Origin: MGML01 sp964493985
Lineage (GTDB): Bacteria; Chloroflexota; Dehalococcoidia; Dehalococcoidales; UBA2162
Assembly (NCBI GenBank): GCA_964493985.1
Contig: CAZBQL010000066.1
Location: 1-17,864 of the forward strand
Length of the DNA stretch: 17,864 nt
Reading direction: 5' to 3'
The notes below the pieces were generated by a model. The model was not told where the DNA came from and made no database searches. It was given only the letters and a program-made list of their open reading frames with translations. Positions 7,211-14,778 of the stretch are shown here, piece after piece (the first letter of the stretch is position 1; every line of letters starts with the position of its first letter). A program made the position numbers and the translations under genes.

Positions 7211-8110
7211 GTGAAAAAAATATTCTATTTATTTATAAATCTGTTGATATTCGCCGGTGTGCTGCTGGCGATAACAGGTTGTTCAAGTAATACTGAAACT
7301 GAAACATCATCTACTCCCACCACACCAACACCGGATAATCCCGAAGTAATTCTTGCCACCACCACAAGCACCCAGGACTCCGGTCTTCTTGACGTTCTCG
7401 TACCGATGTTCGAAGAACAGACAGGCTACCACGTGAAGACGGTGGCCGTGGGTACCGGAGCAGCACTGGCAATGGGCGAGCAGGGTGAAGCAGATGTACT
7501 GCTGGTCCATGCACCCACTTCGGAACTGCCGCTGATGGAAAATGGCGATTGTATCAGTCGCAAACTGGTGATGCACAACGATTTTGTTATCGTCGGGCCT
7601 CCGTCTGATCCTGCCGGCATCAGCGGCACTTCGGATGCTGTTGCTGCCCTGAAAGCAATTGCCGATTCCGAGTCGATATTCATCAGCCGGGGTGACGATT
7701 CCGGTACCAACAAAATGGAACTCAGCCTCTGGAGCAAGACCAGTGTCGATCCGTCCGGTCAAAGCTGGTACCAGGAATCAGGCCAGGGTATGGGAGCGAC
7801 CCTTACCATCACTTCCGAGAAACAGGCTTACACCCTTACTGACCGGGCTACCTATCTGGCCACTCAGGCAAACCTGGAACTCGAAATATTTACCCAGGGA
7901 GACCCGCTTCTGCTCAATATCTACCATGTCATGCAGGTCAATCCTGCCAAGAATGACTTGATCAATGGTGCAGGCGGTGAGGCTTTCGTAGATTTTATGA
8001 TAGACCCGGCTACTCAGGCGGTCATCAAAGACTTCGGTGTCGACAAATATGGTCAACCTCTATTCTTCCCGGATGCGGACAAGACCGAGGCAGACCTGGG
8101 CAGCGTATAG
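7211..8110 (+). CDS. tupA: Tungstate-binding lipoprotein TupA
   Basis: Extracytoplasmic tungstate-binding protein of 299 residues. The signal peptide ends in lipobox ITGC, so Cys24 should be lipidated, followed by a Ser/Thr/Pro-rich linker. The TupA signature ATTTSTQDSGLL (roughly 48-59) supplies the Thr/Ser residues that bind the oxyanion, and SRGDDSGTNKMEL (roughly 158-170) forms the other part of the cleft. TupA proteins are known for strong preference for tungstate over molybdate. The start is GTG at 7211 with AAGGAG (7194-7199) 11 nt upstream. It is the first gene after riboswitch 2. Confidence 0.92.
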   Translation: MKKIFYLFINLLIFAGVLLAITGCSSNTETETSSTPTTPTPDNPEVILATTTSTQDSGLLDVLVPMFEEQTGYHVKTVAVGTGAALAMGEQGEADVLLVHAPTSELPLMENGDCISRKLVMHNDFVIVGPPSDPAGISGTSDAVAALKAIADSESIFISRGDDSGTNKMELSLWSKTSVDPSGQSWYQESGQGMGATLTITSEKQAYTLTDRATYLATQANLELEIFTQGDPLLLNIYHVMQVNPAKNDLINGAGGEAFVDFMIDPATQAVIKDFGVDKYGQPLFFPDADKTEADLGSV

Positions 8111-8124
8111 TATAAATATGGTTC

Positions 8125-8161
8125 AGTGCCCTCTCTCCCGAAAAGACGAGGGGGCACTTTT
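8125..8161 (+). terminator. Weak hairpin between tupA and tupB
   Basis: AGTGCCC (8125-8131) and GGGCACT (8152-8158) pair across a loop that can pair further with a bulge, and a short T-run follows. It lies in the only sizeable gap of the tup operon. Partial termination or mRNA protection here would yield more binding protein than permease, which transporters of this kind often need; that role is inference. Confidence 0.45.
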
Positions 8162-8182
8162 ACTGTTTAAAGGAGTTTGGTC

Positions 8183-8881
8183 TTGGACCTTATTGTCCAG
8201 GGTATAGTTAACGCATTCCAGCTACTTATTCATGGTGATCCGGAAGTCATCCAGATCACGCTTCTCTCACTTGCAGTATCTCTGGGAGCTACCGCTATCA
8301 GCCTTATCCTGGGTATTACGTTCGGTACAGTTATAGGGCTGACACGTTTCCCGGGACGCCGGTTTCTTGCCAGTTTGATAAACACCGGTATGGGAGCTCC
8401 GCCAGTGGTTGTAGGACTGATTGTAAGTGTTTTTCTTTGGCGTAATGGACCTTTCGGTATATTGCACCTTATGTATACGCCTTATGCTATAGTCATCGCC
8501 CAGTGCATCATCTCCCTGCCAATAATTACCGGTTTCACCATGGCTTCGATTCAGCAAATCGATCCTAAGCTCCGTCTTCAGATTCTTTCACTCGGTGCTT
8601 CACGCTTCCAGTACCTCTGGCTTCTGGTAAGGGATACCCGCCTACCGCTGTTAGCCGCTGTTATGGCCGGTTTCGGCTCTATAATTTCAGAGGTAGGTGC
8701 TGCAATGATGGTAGGTGGCAATATCGCCGGTGATACTCGTGTTCTTACTACAGCTACCGTACTGGCAGTGAGTAAGGGAGAATTTCCTCTGGCTATTGCC
8801 CTGGGTATTATTCTCATGGCTCTGGTCTATTTGGTGAACATGGTACTCACCACGGTACAGCAGAGGAGTAAACCGAGGTGA
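8183..8881 (+). CDS. tupB: Tungstate ABC transporter permease TupB
   Basis: Inner-membrane permease of 232 residues with about five to six hydrophobic segments and the coupling loop LRLQILSLGASRFQYLW (roughly 131-147). TTG at 8183 is preferred because AAAGGAG (8169-8175) lies 7 nt upstream; the in-frame TTG at 8177 would sit only 1 nt from it. The N terminus then reads LDLIVQGIVNAFQLLIHGDP, normal for TupB. Its end overlaps the GTG start of tupC by 4 nt (GTGA). Confidence 0.9.
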   Translation: MDLIVQGIVNAFQLLIHGDPEVIQITLLSLAVSLGATAISLILGITFGTVIGLTRFPGRRFLASLINTGMGAPPVVVGLIVSVFLWRNGPFGILHLMYTPYAIVIAQCIISLPIITGFTMASIQQIDPKLRLQILSLGASRFQYLWLLVRDTRLPLLAAVMAGFGSIISEVGAAMMVGGNIAGDTRVLTTATVLAVSKGEFPLAIALGIILMALVYLVNMVLTTVQQRSKPR

Positions 8882-10005
8882 TGTCGGGAAACATGACAGA
8901 TTTAGCCTATGCATTGGAAGCAAAAGACCTGTCGGTTACACATGGCGACCAGAAAACGCTGGATGTACCATTGCTTCAGGTACATCCCAACGAAGTGCTG
9001 ATGGTCATAGGGCCTAACGGTTCAGGTAAAACGACTTTGCTCCTCAGCCTGGCTTTACTGCTCAAACCGTCGACCGGCGCTATATCATACAGGGGTATAC
9101 CTGTCATGGGGTCCAACCAGGTACTTCAACTGCGCCGTAAACTGGCGGTAGTTTTCCAGGAATCTTTGTTACTTAACAGCTCAGTATGGGATAACGTAAC
9201 CCTTGGTCTCCGTTTGCGTGGAGTGAAAGGCGACGAGGTCAGAACCCGAACAGAGAAATGGCTCGAACGATTCAGCATTGCCCATCTAAAGAAAAGACAG
9301 GCGCGGTTGCTATCAGGTGGTGAGGCGAAACGGGTCAGCCTGGCACGGGCGTTCGTACTTCAACCGGAGATCCTCTTCCTCGATGAGCCTTTCGCTGCCC
9401 TGGACAGCCCTACCCGTCAGTCCCTGCTGGAAGATTTCGAAAGCGTTTTAAGAGAAACAAAGACGACTACCGTGATGGTAACTCATGACCGCAATGAGGC
9501 CCTGGTGCTGGGCGACCGGGTGGCAGTACTCATGAACGGTTCTATCAGTCAGATCGGTGCGCCTGCGGAAGTATTCGGTTCTCCGGTGGATGAAGAGGTA
9601 GCCAGCTTCGTTGAAGCGGGAAACATACTTCACGGAACGGTTGGTTCTCAGGATAATGGTCTGGCACTGATTGATATCGAAGGACTCCGGCTTCAAGCTG
9701 TGTCTGACCTTAAGGCAGGCAGTCGGGTAACCATCTACCTGCATTACGAAGATATTACTATTAACTTACCATCGATGGAGCCGGTATCCTCCAGCGCCCG
9801 GAATCAGTTCAAAGGCAATATCACCAGGATATTTCCTCTCGGGTCCCAGTTGAAGGTAACCATAGACTGTGGATTCAATCTTGCTGCGATCATTACCAGG
9901 CGGTCATGGGATGAACTCGGGCTTGAGCTCGGTCAGGAGGTGATAGCTTCTTTTAAAGCTTCCTCGGTGCACCTAATACCCCGATCCGGAAGCTCATTTG
10001 CGTAG
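8878..10005 (+). CDS. tupC: Tungstate ABC transporter ATPase TupC with added TOBE domain
   Basis: ATPase of 375 residues. Walker A GPNGSGKT (45-52), Q-loop FQES, signature LSGGEAK, Walker B ILFLDEP, D-loop AALD and switch histidine in MVTHD are all present. From about residue 250 a TOBE-type domain follows, ending SSARNQFKGNIT... and SFKASSVHLIP, much like WtpC upstream; TupC proteins as I know them are shorter and lack this domain. GAGGAG (8863-8868) is 9 nt before GTG 8878; ATG 8881 is an equally possible start. The frame continues without a shift past the TAG stop into a decayed second TOBE copy. Confidence 0.88.
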   Translation: MMSGNMTDLAYALEAKDLSVTHGDQKTLDVPLLQVHPNEVLMVIGPNGSGKTTLLLSLALLLKPSTGAISYRGIPVMGSNQVLQLRRKLAVVFQESLLLNSSVWDNVTLGLRLRGVKGDEVRTRTEKWLERFSIAHLKKRQARLLSGGEAKRVSLARAFVLQPEILFLDEPFAALDSPTRQSLLEDFESVLRETKTTTVMVTHDRNEALVLGDRVAVLMNGSISQIGAPAEVFGSPVDEEVASFVEAGNILHGTVGSQDNGLALIDIEGLRLQAVSDLKAGSRVTIYLHYEDITINLPSMEPVSSSARNQFKGNITRIFPLGSQLKVTIDCGFNLAAIITRRSWDELGLELGQEVIASFKASSVHLIPRSGSSFA

Positions 10006-10215
10006 CCTGAACCGGCTGCTAGCGCCCGGAACTTGTTTGCTGGTACAATTAGGAGTACGGGTTTTCCCGGCACTCTTACACATGTTACTATAGACTGCGG
10101 CTTTGCCCTGGTTGTCCTGGCAACCTAAAGGTCGGCTAATGAACTCGACCTTGTAAAAGGTAAGGAGGTTTATGCCAGCTTTAAAGCTACTGCTATACAC
10201 GTCATAAGGCGTTAG
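10006..10215 (+). pseudogene. Decayed extra TOBE domain after tupC
   Basis: In the same frame as tupC, directly after its TAG, the sequence reads as a second TOBE domain: PEPAASARNLFAGTIRSTGF, then VTIDCGFALVVLAT, a TAA stop at 10126-10128, then RSANELDLVKGKEVYASFKA and HVIRR before TAG at 10213. It aligns with the end of TupC (SSARNQFKGNITR, VTIDCGFNLAAIITRRSWDE, ASFKASSVHLIPR); the TAA falls where TupC has Arg of TRRS. The string AGCGCCCGGAA is shared by wtpC (5583), tupC (9793) and this copy (10021). Two stop codons make readthrough unlikely. Probably a tandem domain duplication, or the rest of an inserted gene, now degenerate. Confidence 0.8.
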
Positions 10216-10240
10216 GAAGCTTTATGGGCTTAAATAAATC

Positions 10241-11302
10241 ATGCTTGAAGTAAAAGATTTATGCGTACAGATGGGAAAGTTTTTCCTGAAAAACGTCAAC
10301 CTGGAAGTGCGGGACGGTGAATATTTCGTTCTCCTGGGACCGACTGGTTCAGGTAAAAGTGTACTCCTGGAGTCAATCGCCGGATTGACCTCCATCACGA
10401 GCGGTAAGGTGTGGATAAACGGCAAAGACGTAACCGATCTTAACCTGGAAAAACGAAAAATCGGCTTCGCTTTCCAGGACTACGCCCTTTACCGCCACCT
10501 TTCGGTACGTGACAACATTTCTTTCGGCCTGATGTGGAAAAATCAGAAACAGAAAGATATCGATAAAGCGGTGGACAAAGCAGTCGAATTACTGCACCTT
10601 GAAAATCTCCTTGATAAACGGTCCTGGACACTCAGCGGCGGTGAAAGCCAGAAAATAGCCCTTGCCAGGGCAATATCTATCAAACCCGACCTGCTTATAT
10701 TAGACGAACCTCTCAGTGCAGTGGACGCGGAGACCAAGGAAGACTACGAACGAGAGTTAAGAGAACTCCATGATCATCTGGGATTGACCACCATACATGT
10801 GACTCACAGCTTTGAAGAAGCGGTCGCCCTCGGTGACAGGATCGCTGTCATCATGGACGGCGAAATCCTCCAGATAGGAACACCGGAAGAAATATTTCTT
10901 TACCCGCAATCCGAAAAACTGGCACGTTTCCTTATGACGCGTAACGTATTTGCGGGAGAAATAACTCTGGATGCGAACGGCAGCAAGGTTTTTTCGATTA
11001 ACGGTACCAGAATTGTTGTGAATAGCGAGTTGGAAGGAAAGGCACATATCTCGGTCCGTCCGGAGAACATTCTTCTTTCGAGAGGACCGGTAGATTCACC
11101 CGGAAATAATTGTATTGAAGGAACCATTACGCGAATTATCGACCGCGGGACGATAACTCACATCAAAGTAGATGTTCCTCCGGAATTTACCTGCCTTGCT
11201 CTTCGCCGTTCCTTGAAGGAACTGGGTCTATCCGAAAATGACAGGATATTCCTGACGTTCGAAATATCAGATGTAAATGTATTTAGACAGGACTTACAAT
11301 GA
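10241..11302 (+). CDS. Third tungstate/molybdate-type ABC ATPase, no own permease
   Basis: ATPase of 353 residues, paralogous to WtpC (348 aa) along its whole length. Walker A GPTGSGKS (33-40), Q-loop FQDY, signature LSGGESQ, Walker B LLILDEP, D-loop SAVD and switch histidine HVTHS are intact, so it should hydrolyse ATP. A C-terminal TOBE-type domain (IEGTITRIIDRG... LTFEISDVNVF) is present. No permease or binding protein gene adjoins it; its stop overlaps the moaA start by 4 nt (ATGA). It may serve the WtpB or TupB permease, or a permease elsewhere. No good ribosome binding site lies close to ATG 10241 (GGAAG at 10215-10219 is distant), so translation may be weak or coupled. Confidence 0.85.
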   Translation: MLEVKDLCVQMGKFFLKNVNLEVRDGEYFVLLGPTGSGKSVLLESIAGLTSITSGKVWINGKDVTDLNLEKRKIGFAFQDYALYRHLSVRDNISFGLMWKNQKQKDIDKAVDKAVELLHLENLLDKRSWTLSGGESQKIALARAISIKPDLLILDEPLSAVDAETKEDYERELRELHDHLGLTTIHVTHSFEEAVALGDRIAVIMDGEILQIGTPEEIFLYPQSEKLARFLMTRNVFAGEITLDANGSKVFSINGTRIVVNSELEGKAHISVRPENILLSRGPVDSPGNNCIEGTITRIIDRGTITHIKVDVPPEFTCLALRRSLKELGLSENDRIFLTFEISDVNVFRQDLQ

Positions 11303-12321
11303 GTGAAACTATACAGTCAAAGGAAAATAGAATGAAACAGGCCCTCTACGACTCCTGGCATCGTCAGGTAAACTACCTGAGGATATCGGTGACCGACCAC
11401 TGTAATCTCAATTGTATCTACTGCTCGGCCAGCACCATGCTTCCTCTTAAACATGAAGATATCCTATCCTATGAAGAAATAGAAACACTTGTCAGGGTAG
11501 CAGCCGAGATGGGAATAAACAAAGTACGCCTTACCGGCGGCGAGCCGCTCATGAGACCCCACTTCACGACTCTTGTGCGTATGATCGCCGGAATCGACGG
11601 TATTGACGATATTTCCCTAACCACTAACGGCATTCTTCTGTCGAGATACGCCGAAGAATTAAAAGAGGCCGGACTGAAACGGGTAAACATCAGCCTCGAT
11701 ACATTGAAACCCGACAGATTCAAACGGATTACCGGCCATGACAGACTCAAAGACGTGCTTGCCGGGATAGAATCCGCGGACAGGGTCGGTTTGAAACCCA
11801 TCAAGATAAATATGGTCCCCCTGGAAAACATCAATGATGACGAGGTAATCGACTTCGCCAGAAAGACAATCGATGAAGGCTGGAACGTCCGGTATATCGA
11901 GTTTATGCCTATCGGTACTCCTAACGGCGACATTTCCGGTATGGTAACCACCGGCCAGATCAAAGAACGGATTCAGTCGCTGGGTGAACTGGTGTCATAC
12001 ACGGGACTTGAAGGCAACGGGCCGGCAAGGTATTATCAATTCCCCGGAGCAAAAGGAACAATCGGTTTTATAACTCCGATAACGGAACATTTCTGCCATA
12101 CCTGTAATCGCCTGCGTGTAACTTCGGACGGAAACCTTCGCCCCTGTCTGCTTGCCCGCGAGGAGGTTAACGTTAAAGACGCACTAAGAAGCGGCGCAGG
12201 AAAGGACGAACTCAAAGAGATAATCCAGAAAGCAGTTAATATCAAGAGACAGCAGCACAATCTTGACGGCAGGCTGGCTCCTGACGCCGACGATCGCCCT
12301 ATGTGCCAGATAGGCGGTTAA
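11299..12321 (+). CDS. moaA: GTP 3',8-cyclase MoaA
   Basis: Radical SAM enzyme for the first step of molybdopterin synthesis: GTP to 3',8-cyclo-GTP. The N-terminal cluster motif CNLNCIYC supplies Cys35, Cys39 and Cys42 for the iron-sulfur cluster that cleaves SAM; LTGGEPL follows. The C-terminal cluster that binds GTP is seen as FCHTCNRLRVTSDGNLRPCL (Cys-x2-Cys-x13-Cys). The protein ends in GG, the conserved tail needed for activity in MoaA. ATG at 11299 overlaps the previous stop; ATG at 11332, with AAAGGA 7 nt upstream, is a strong alternative and gives a more typical N terminus (330 instead of 340 residues). Confidence 0.95.
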   Translation: MSETIQSKENRMKQALYDSWHRQVNYLRISVTDHCNLNCIYCSASTMLPLKHEDILSYEEIETLVRVAAEMGINKVRLTGGEPLMRPHFTTLVRMIAGIDGIDDISLTTNGILLSRYAEELKEAGLKRVNISLDTLKPDRFKRITGHDRLKDVLAGIESADRVGLKPIKINMVPLENINDDEVIDFARKTIDEGWNVRYIEFMPIGTPNGDISGMVTTGQIKERIQSLGELVSYTGLEGNGPARYYQFPGAKGTIGFITPITEHFCHTCNRLRVTSDGNLRPCLLAREEVNVKDALRSGAGKDELKEIIQKAVNIKRQQHNLDGRLAPDADDRPMCQIGG

Positions 12322-12355
12322 GTGGTATTATAGGGGTGCAGGAGGGGTGAGAATA

Positions 12356-12835
12356 ATGAGCGAATTAACCCACCTTAATTCCGGTGGTGAAGCCAGGATG
12401 GTCAATGTAGGACCCAAAGATATCACCCTTCGTGAAGCTGTTGCCAGCGGAAAAGTGATAATGAGACCCGAAACCCTTGAGCAGATAAAGTCTGCCAGCC
12501 TGAAAAAGGGCGATGTTATCGCGACAGCCAGGATAGCCGGAATAATGGCGGCTAAAAATACTCCCCACCTTATACCTCTCTGTCACCCGGTCCTGGTCGA
12601 TGAAATATCGATAGATTTCGATCTTTCCGGAAACAACAGCATTGGAATTACGGCAGTTGCCAGGTGCAGCGGAAAAACGGGGATAGAAATGGAAGCTATG
12701 ACCGCCGCATCGGTCGCCGCCCTGACTATTTATGACATGGCTAAATCGGTGGACCGGGGAATGACGATCACCGACATTCGTCTTGAGAGCAAGTCCGGCG
12801 GAAAAAGCGGGACATATAAAAGAAATAACTCATAA
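12356..12835 (+). CDS. moaC: Cyclic pyranopterin monophosphate synthase MoaC
   Basis: Converts 3',8-cyclo-GTP, the MoaA product, to cyclic pyranopterin monophosphate. The 159-residue length is usual. Conserved parts are present: MVNVGPKDITLREA, the active-site stretch HLIPLCHPV, GIEMEAMTAAS, and the C-terminal lysine-containing loop LESKSGGKSG. ATG at 12356 is chosen because GGAGGGG (12341-12347) lies at good spacing; GTG at 12347 would overlap that site. It follows moaA by 34 nt. Confidence 0.95.
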   Translation: MSELTHLNSGGEARMVNVGPKDITLREAVASGKVIMRPETLEQIKSASLKKGDVIATARIAGIMAAKNTPHLIPLCHPVLVDEISIDFDLSGNNSIGITAVARCSGKTGIEMEAMTAASVAALTIYDMAKSVDRGMTITDIRLESKSGGKSGTYKRNNS

Positions 12836-12857
12836 TCTCGCGTTGAAGAACTCTACA

Positions 12858-13322
12858 ATGGAAATTATAGAAGCTGCGGAAAAACATATCCCTGAAATCA
12901 CTAAACTCTGGATGGAGTTTATGTATTTCAATGCTGAAATAGAGCCATTTAATACGAGCGGTGATAAAGTCCTTACCCAGGTAGAAACACATCTCAAAAA
13001 TATGATCAAGTCGGATGATTCCCTCGTCCTGGTCGCTATCGATGATCAGAAATTAGTCGGGTATTCGATATCCCAGATCACGCAGAAATCACCCTATTTC
13101 CGGGGAAAAACTCTCGGTATTATCTACGACATGGCCATTACCGCCAGTCACAGGAGAAAAGGGATCGGCAAAGAAATGCTGAATCATATAAAAGCCTGGT
13201 TCAAAGAGCGTGATATAAAGAGAATAGAGATAAGCGTAGTTACAAAAAACACTATCGGAAATTCATTCTGGCGGGAACAGGGATTCAAAGACTACGAACA
13301 TGTCCTGTACATTGAAAATTAA
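12858..13322 (+). CDS. GNAT family N-acetyltransferase
   Basis: A 154-residue acetyltransferase of the GNAT fold. The acetyl-CoA binding motif appears as ITASHRRKGIGKEML (Arg-x-x-Gly-x-Gly), preceded by the beta strand GIIYDMAI and followed by NSFWREQGF near the C terminus. The substrate cannot be read from the sequence. ATG at 12858 fits the family start (MEIIEAAEKHIPEITKLW); no strong ribosome binding site is seen, and TTG at 12843 is a possible alternative. It begins 22 nt after moaC and may be co-transcribed, but no link to cofactor synthesis is evident. Confidence 0.8.
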   Translation: MEIIEAAEKHIPEITKLWMEFMYFNAEIEPFNTSGDKVLTQVETHLKNMIKSDDSLVLVAIDDQKLVGYSISQITQKSPYFRGKTLGIIYDMAITASHRRKGIGKEMLNHIKAWFKERDIKRIEISVVTKNTIGNSFWREQGFKDYEHVLYIEN

Positions 13323-13608
13323 CCGTTTCTATTATCAGAATCTATCATGAACATTTACGGCACTCACCATAGCAGGAAAGAAAAACGTAAAACCACCGCC
13401 ATATCCCAATTCCCTCCCCCGACCACTTGCCTACTCATGCAACCGCTCCAGACTATTAATAAATCATCTATGATCGCAAACGAACCTTTTGTTAGTCTCT
13501 TCCTTGGCAAGAGAGAAGTGCAGAAATTATGTAAATAAACATGCCTCAACTGTCAATTATAATCACACCTGATAAAATGTCAATTCTGTGATTAATTTAA
13601 GACTACTT
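13323..13608. other. Intergenic stretch, left edge of the A+T-rich island
   Basis: Between the GNAT gene and the RHH promoter. Short open frames exist on both strands (13347-13538 plus, 13364-13549 minus) but lack ribosome binding sites and family features. I see no tRNA, attachment site or clear terminator. Confidence 0.5.
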
Positions 13609-13637
13609 TTGACAACTATTGTAGACTATTGTATACT
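13609..13637 (+). promoter_or_regulatory. Consensus promoter of the RHH gene
   Basis: TTGACA (13609-13614), a 17-bp spacer and TATACT (13632-13637), almost a perfect sigma70 promoter. Transcription would start near 13644, only about 4 nt before the ATG at 13648, so the mRNA is probably nearly leaderless. Confidence 0.8.
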
Positions 13638-13641
13638 ATTG
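13615..13641 (+). promoter_or_regulatory. Three phased ACTATTG repeats, likely RHH operator
   Basis: ACTATTG occurs at 13615-13621, 13625-13631 and 13635-13641, exactly 10 bp apart, so on one face of the helix. The repeats fill the promoter spacer and cover the -10 box. Ribbon-helix-helix repressors bind short repeats cooperatively, so this is a good candidate for the autoregulatory operator of the next gene. Confidence 0.7.
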
Positions 13642-13647
13642 ATTACA

Positions 13648-13827
13648 ATGGTAGATAAGGGTAAACTTGGGAAGACTGTAAGACTACGCCCCGACACGAT
13701 TAGTAGAATTGATAGAATAAAACCACGGGGACAAACTTATGATGGATTCATTTCAACTATCATTGACGCATATGAACAAGGAAAGGATAAACAGATTAAC
13801 GCTAATGGTATCAAGGATGTAAAATAG
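13648..13827 (+). CDS. Ribbon-helix-helix DNA-binding protein
   Basis: A 59-residue protein of RHH (CopG/Arc-like) type. A short basic beta strand (KTVRLRPDT) that would enter the major groove is followed by two helices (ISRIDRIKP and TYDGFISTIIDAYEQG) with the usual Arg-Gly-Gln-Thr-Tyr-Asp turn. ATG at 13648 is chosen over an upstream in-frame ATG at 13588 because the latter lies ahead of the promoter. RHH proteins are often antitoxins or repressors; no RelE-, PIN- or HEPN-type toxin lies beside it. It probably represses its own promoter and perhaps the genes downstream. Confidence 0.75.
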   Translation: MVDKGKLGKTVRLRPDTISRIDRIKPRGQTYDGFISTIIDAYEQGKDKQINANGIKDVK

Positions 13828-13894
13828 CAGTATCTTTTCCCAGTTTTCACTCTTATCAGAAGACTTGTATTAGAGATAGTAAAAAGTTATAGTA

Positions 13895-13922
13895 TTGTTA
13901 GTGATATACCTTAAACTAGTAT
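13895..13922 (+). promoter_or_regulatory. Weak promoter candidate before the TIGR04255-like gene
   Basis: TTGTTA (13895-13900), a 16-bp spacer and TAGTAT (13917-13922), with a start near 13929. AGTATTG at 13891-13897 differs by one base from the RHH operator unit, so the same regulator might act here. The region is very A+T-rich, so chance matches are likely. Confidence 0.3.
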
Positions 13923-13941
13923 TAATATATGGGTAGAATAT

Positions 13942-14778
13942 ATGATAAATAATCAATCTAATTTTCTACCCGAGTATGAAAAGCCTCCGGTTGTAGAAGT
14001 AGCGGTCATGGTGCAATTTGAAGCACCTGTATTGGGAATTCCTCAAATTATGCGTTGGTGGAGTAGAATTCAAGGTGAGTATCCTAATTTAGAACAAGCG
14101 CCTTCTATACCACCTGCAACAGAAATTTTTGATATTTCAAATATCTCTCGTCCAAAAGTTCAATTCCAGATGTTAGATTCACCTCCAGTGCCTCGTTTAT
14201 TTATTAAAAAACAATCTGAGACTGAGTTAATCCAAATCCAACAAGATCGATTTGGATATAGTTGGAGGAAGTTGCTACCTAATGATGACTATCCTCGATA
14301 CAAAGCATTGAGGGGTAGTTTTTCAAATCAATTGAGTAATTTTTGTAAATTCTTATCTGATGAAAATCTAGAGGATATGAAGCCAACATTTTGCGAAGTT
14401 ACGTATGTTAATCATATTTTGGGTAGTGATGTATGGCACAATCATAGCGAATTGTATAAAGTAATTCCTTCAGTAACTCCCAAACTTAGCGAAGAATTTC
14501 TGCCATCACCTGAAGATACCCAGATCACAACACGATATATTATTAGTGAAGGTAAAAGCCAACCTTTAGGAAGACTTTATGTGAATGTCGAACCCAGATT
14601 TTTAATTGCTGACATGACTCCCATTTATCTTATGCGACTTACTGCTCGAGGGACTCCACAAGGACAAGATCAGGCAGGAATATTAAAGATGCTAGATATT
14701 GGTCATGAATGGATTGTACGAGCTTTTACGACGTTAACTTCACGTGAAATGCATCAGGCATGGGGGAGAATACGATGA
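13942..14778 (+). CDS. TIGR04255-like protein of unknown function
   Basis: A 278-residue soluble protein. The N terminus (LPEYEKPPVVEVAVMVQFEA) and the middle (LIQIQQDRFGYSWRKL followed by DDYPRYKALRGSF) fit the pattern I know from the sporadically distributed TIGR04255 family; a profile search would settle it. No signal peptide, membrane segment or catalytic motif is apparent. It heads a tight set: its TGA overlaps the next ATG by 4 nt. Upstream is only a weak GGGTAG. Composition is clearly more A+T-rich than the moa and tup genes, pointing to separate ancestry. Confidence 0.7.
   Translation: MINNQSNFLPEYEKPPVVEVAVMVQFEAPVLGIPQIMRWWSRIQGEYPNLEQAPSIPPATEIFDISNISRPKVQFQMLDSPPVPRLFIKKQSETELIQIQQDRFGYSWRKLLPNDDYPRYKALRGSFSNQLSNFCKFLSDENLEDMKPTFCEVTYVNHILGSDVWHNHSELYKVIPSVTPKLSEEFLPSPEDTQITTRYIISEGKSQPLGRLYVNVEPRFLIADMTPIYLMRLTARGTPQGQDQAGILKMLDIGHEWIVRAFTTLTSREMHQAWGRIR

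Noticed and set aside
10003..10128. Programmed stop-codon readthrough (TAG as an amino acid) joining TupC to the second TOBE domain
   Set aside because: A second stop of another type (TAA) interrupts the same domain, so recoding of one codon would not restore it.
10224..10253. A 9-codon open frame overlapping the start of the third ATPase, possibly a leader peptide
   Set aside because: It is very short, in a different frame, and has only a weak GGAAG ahead of it; nothing indicates regulation.
13347..13538. Small open frames on both strands between the GNAT and RHH genes
   Set aside because: No ribosome binding sites, no recognisable fold and low-complexity translations; probably non-coding.
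13648..14778. Classical type II toxin-antitoxin pair with the RHH protein as antitoxin
   Set aside because: The next gene is 114 nt away, is 278 residues long and resembles no known toxin family; a regulator of the module is the simpler reading.
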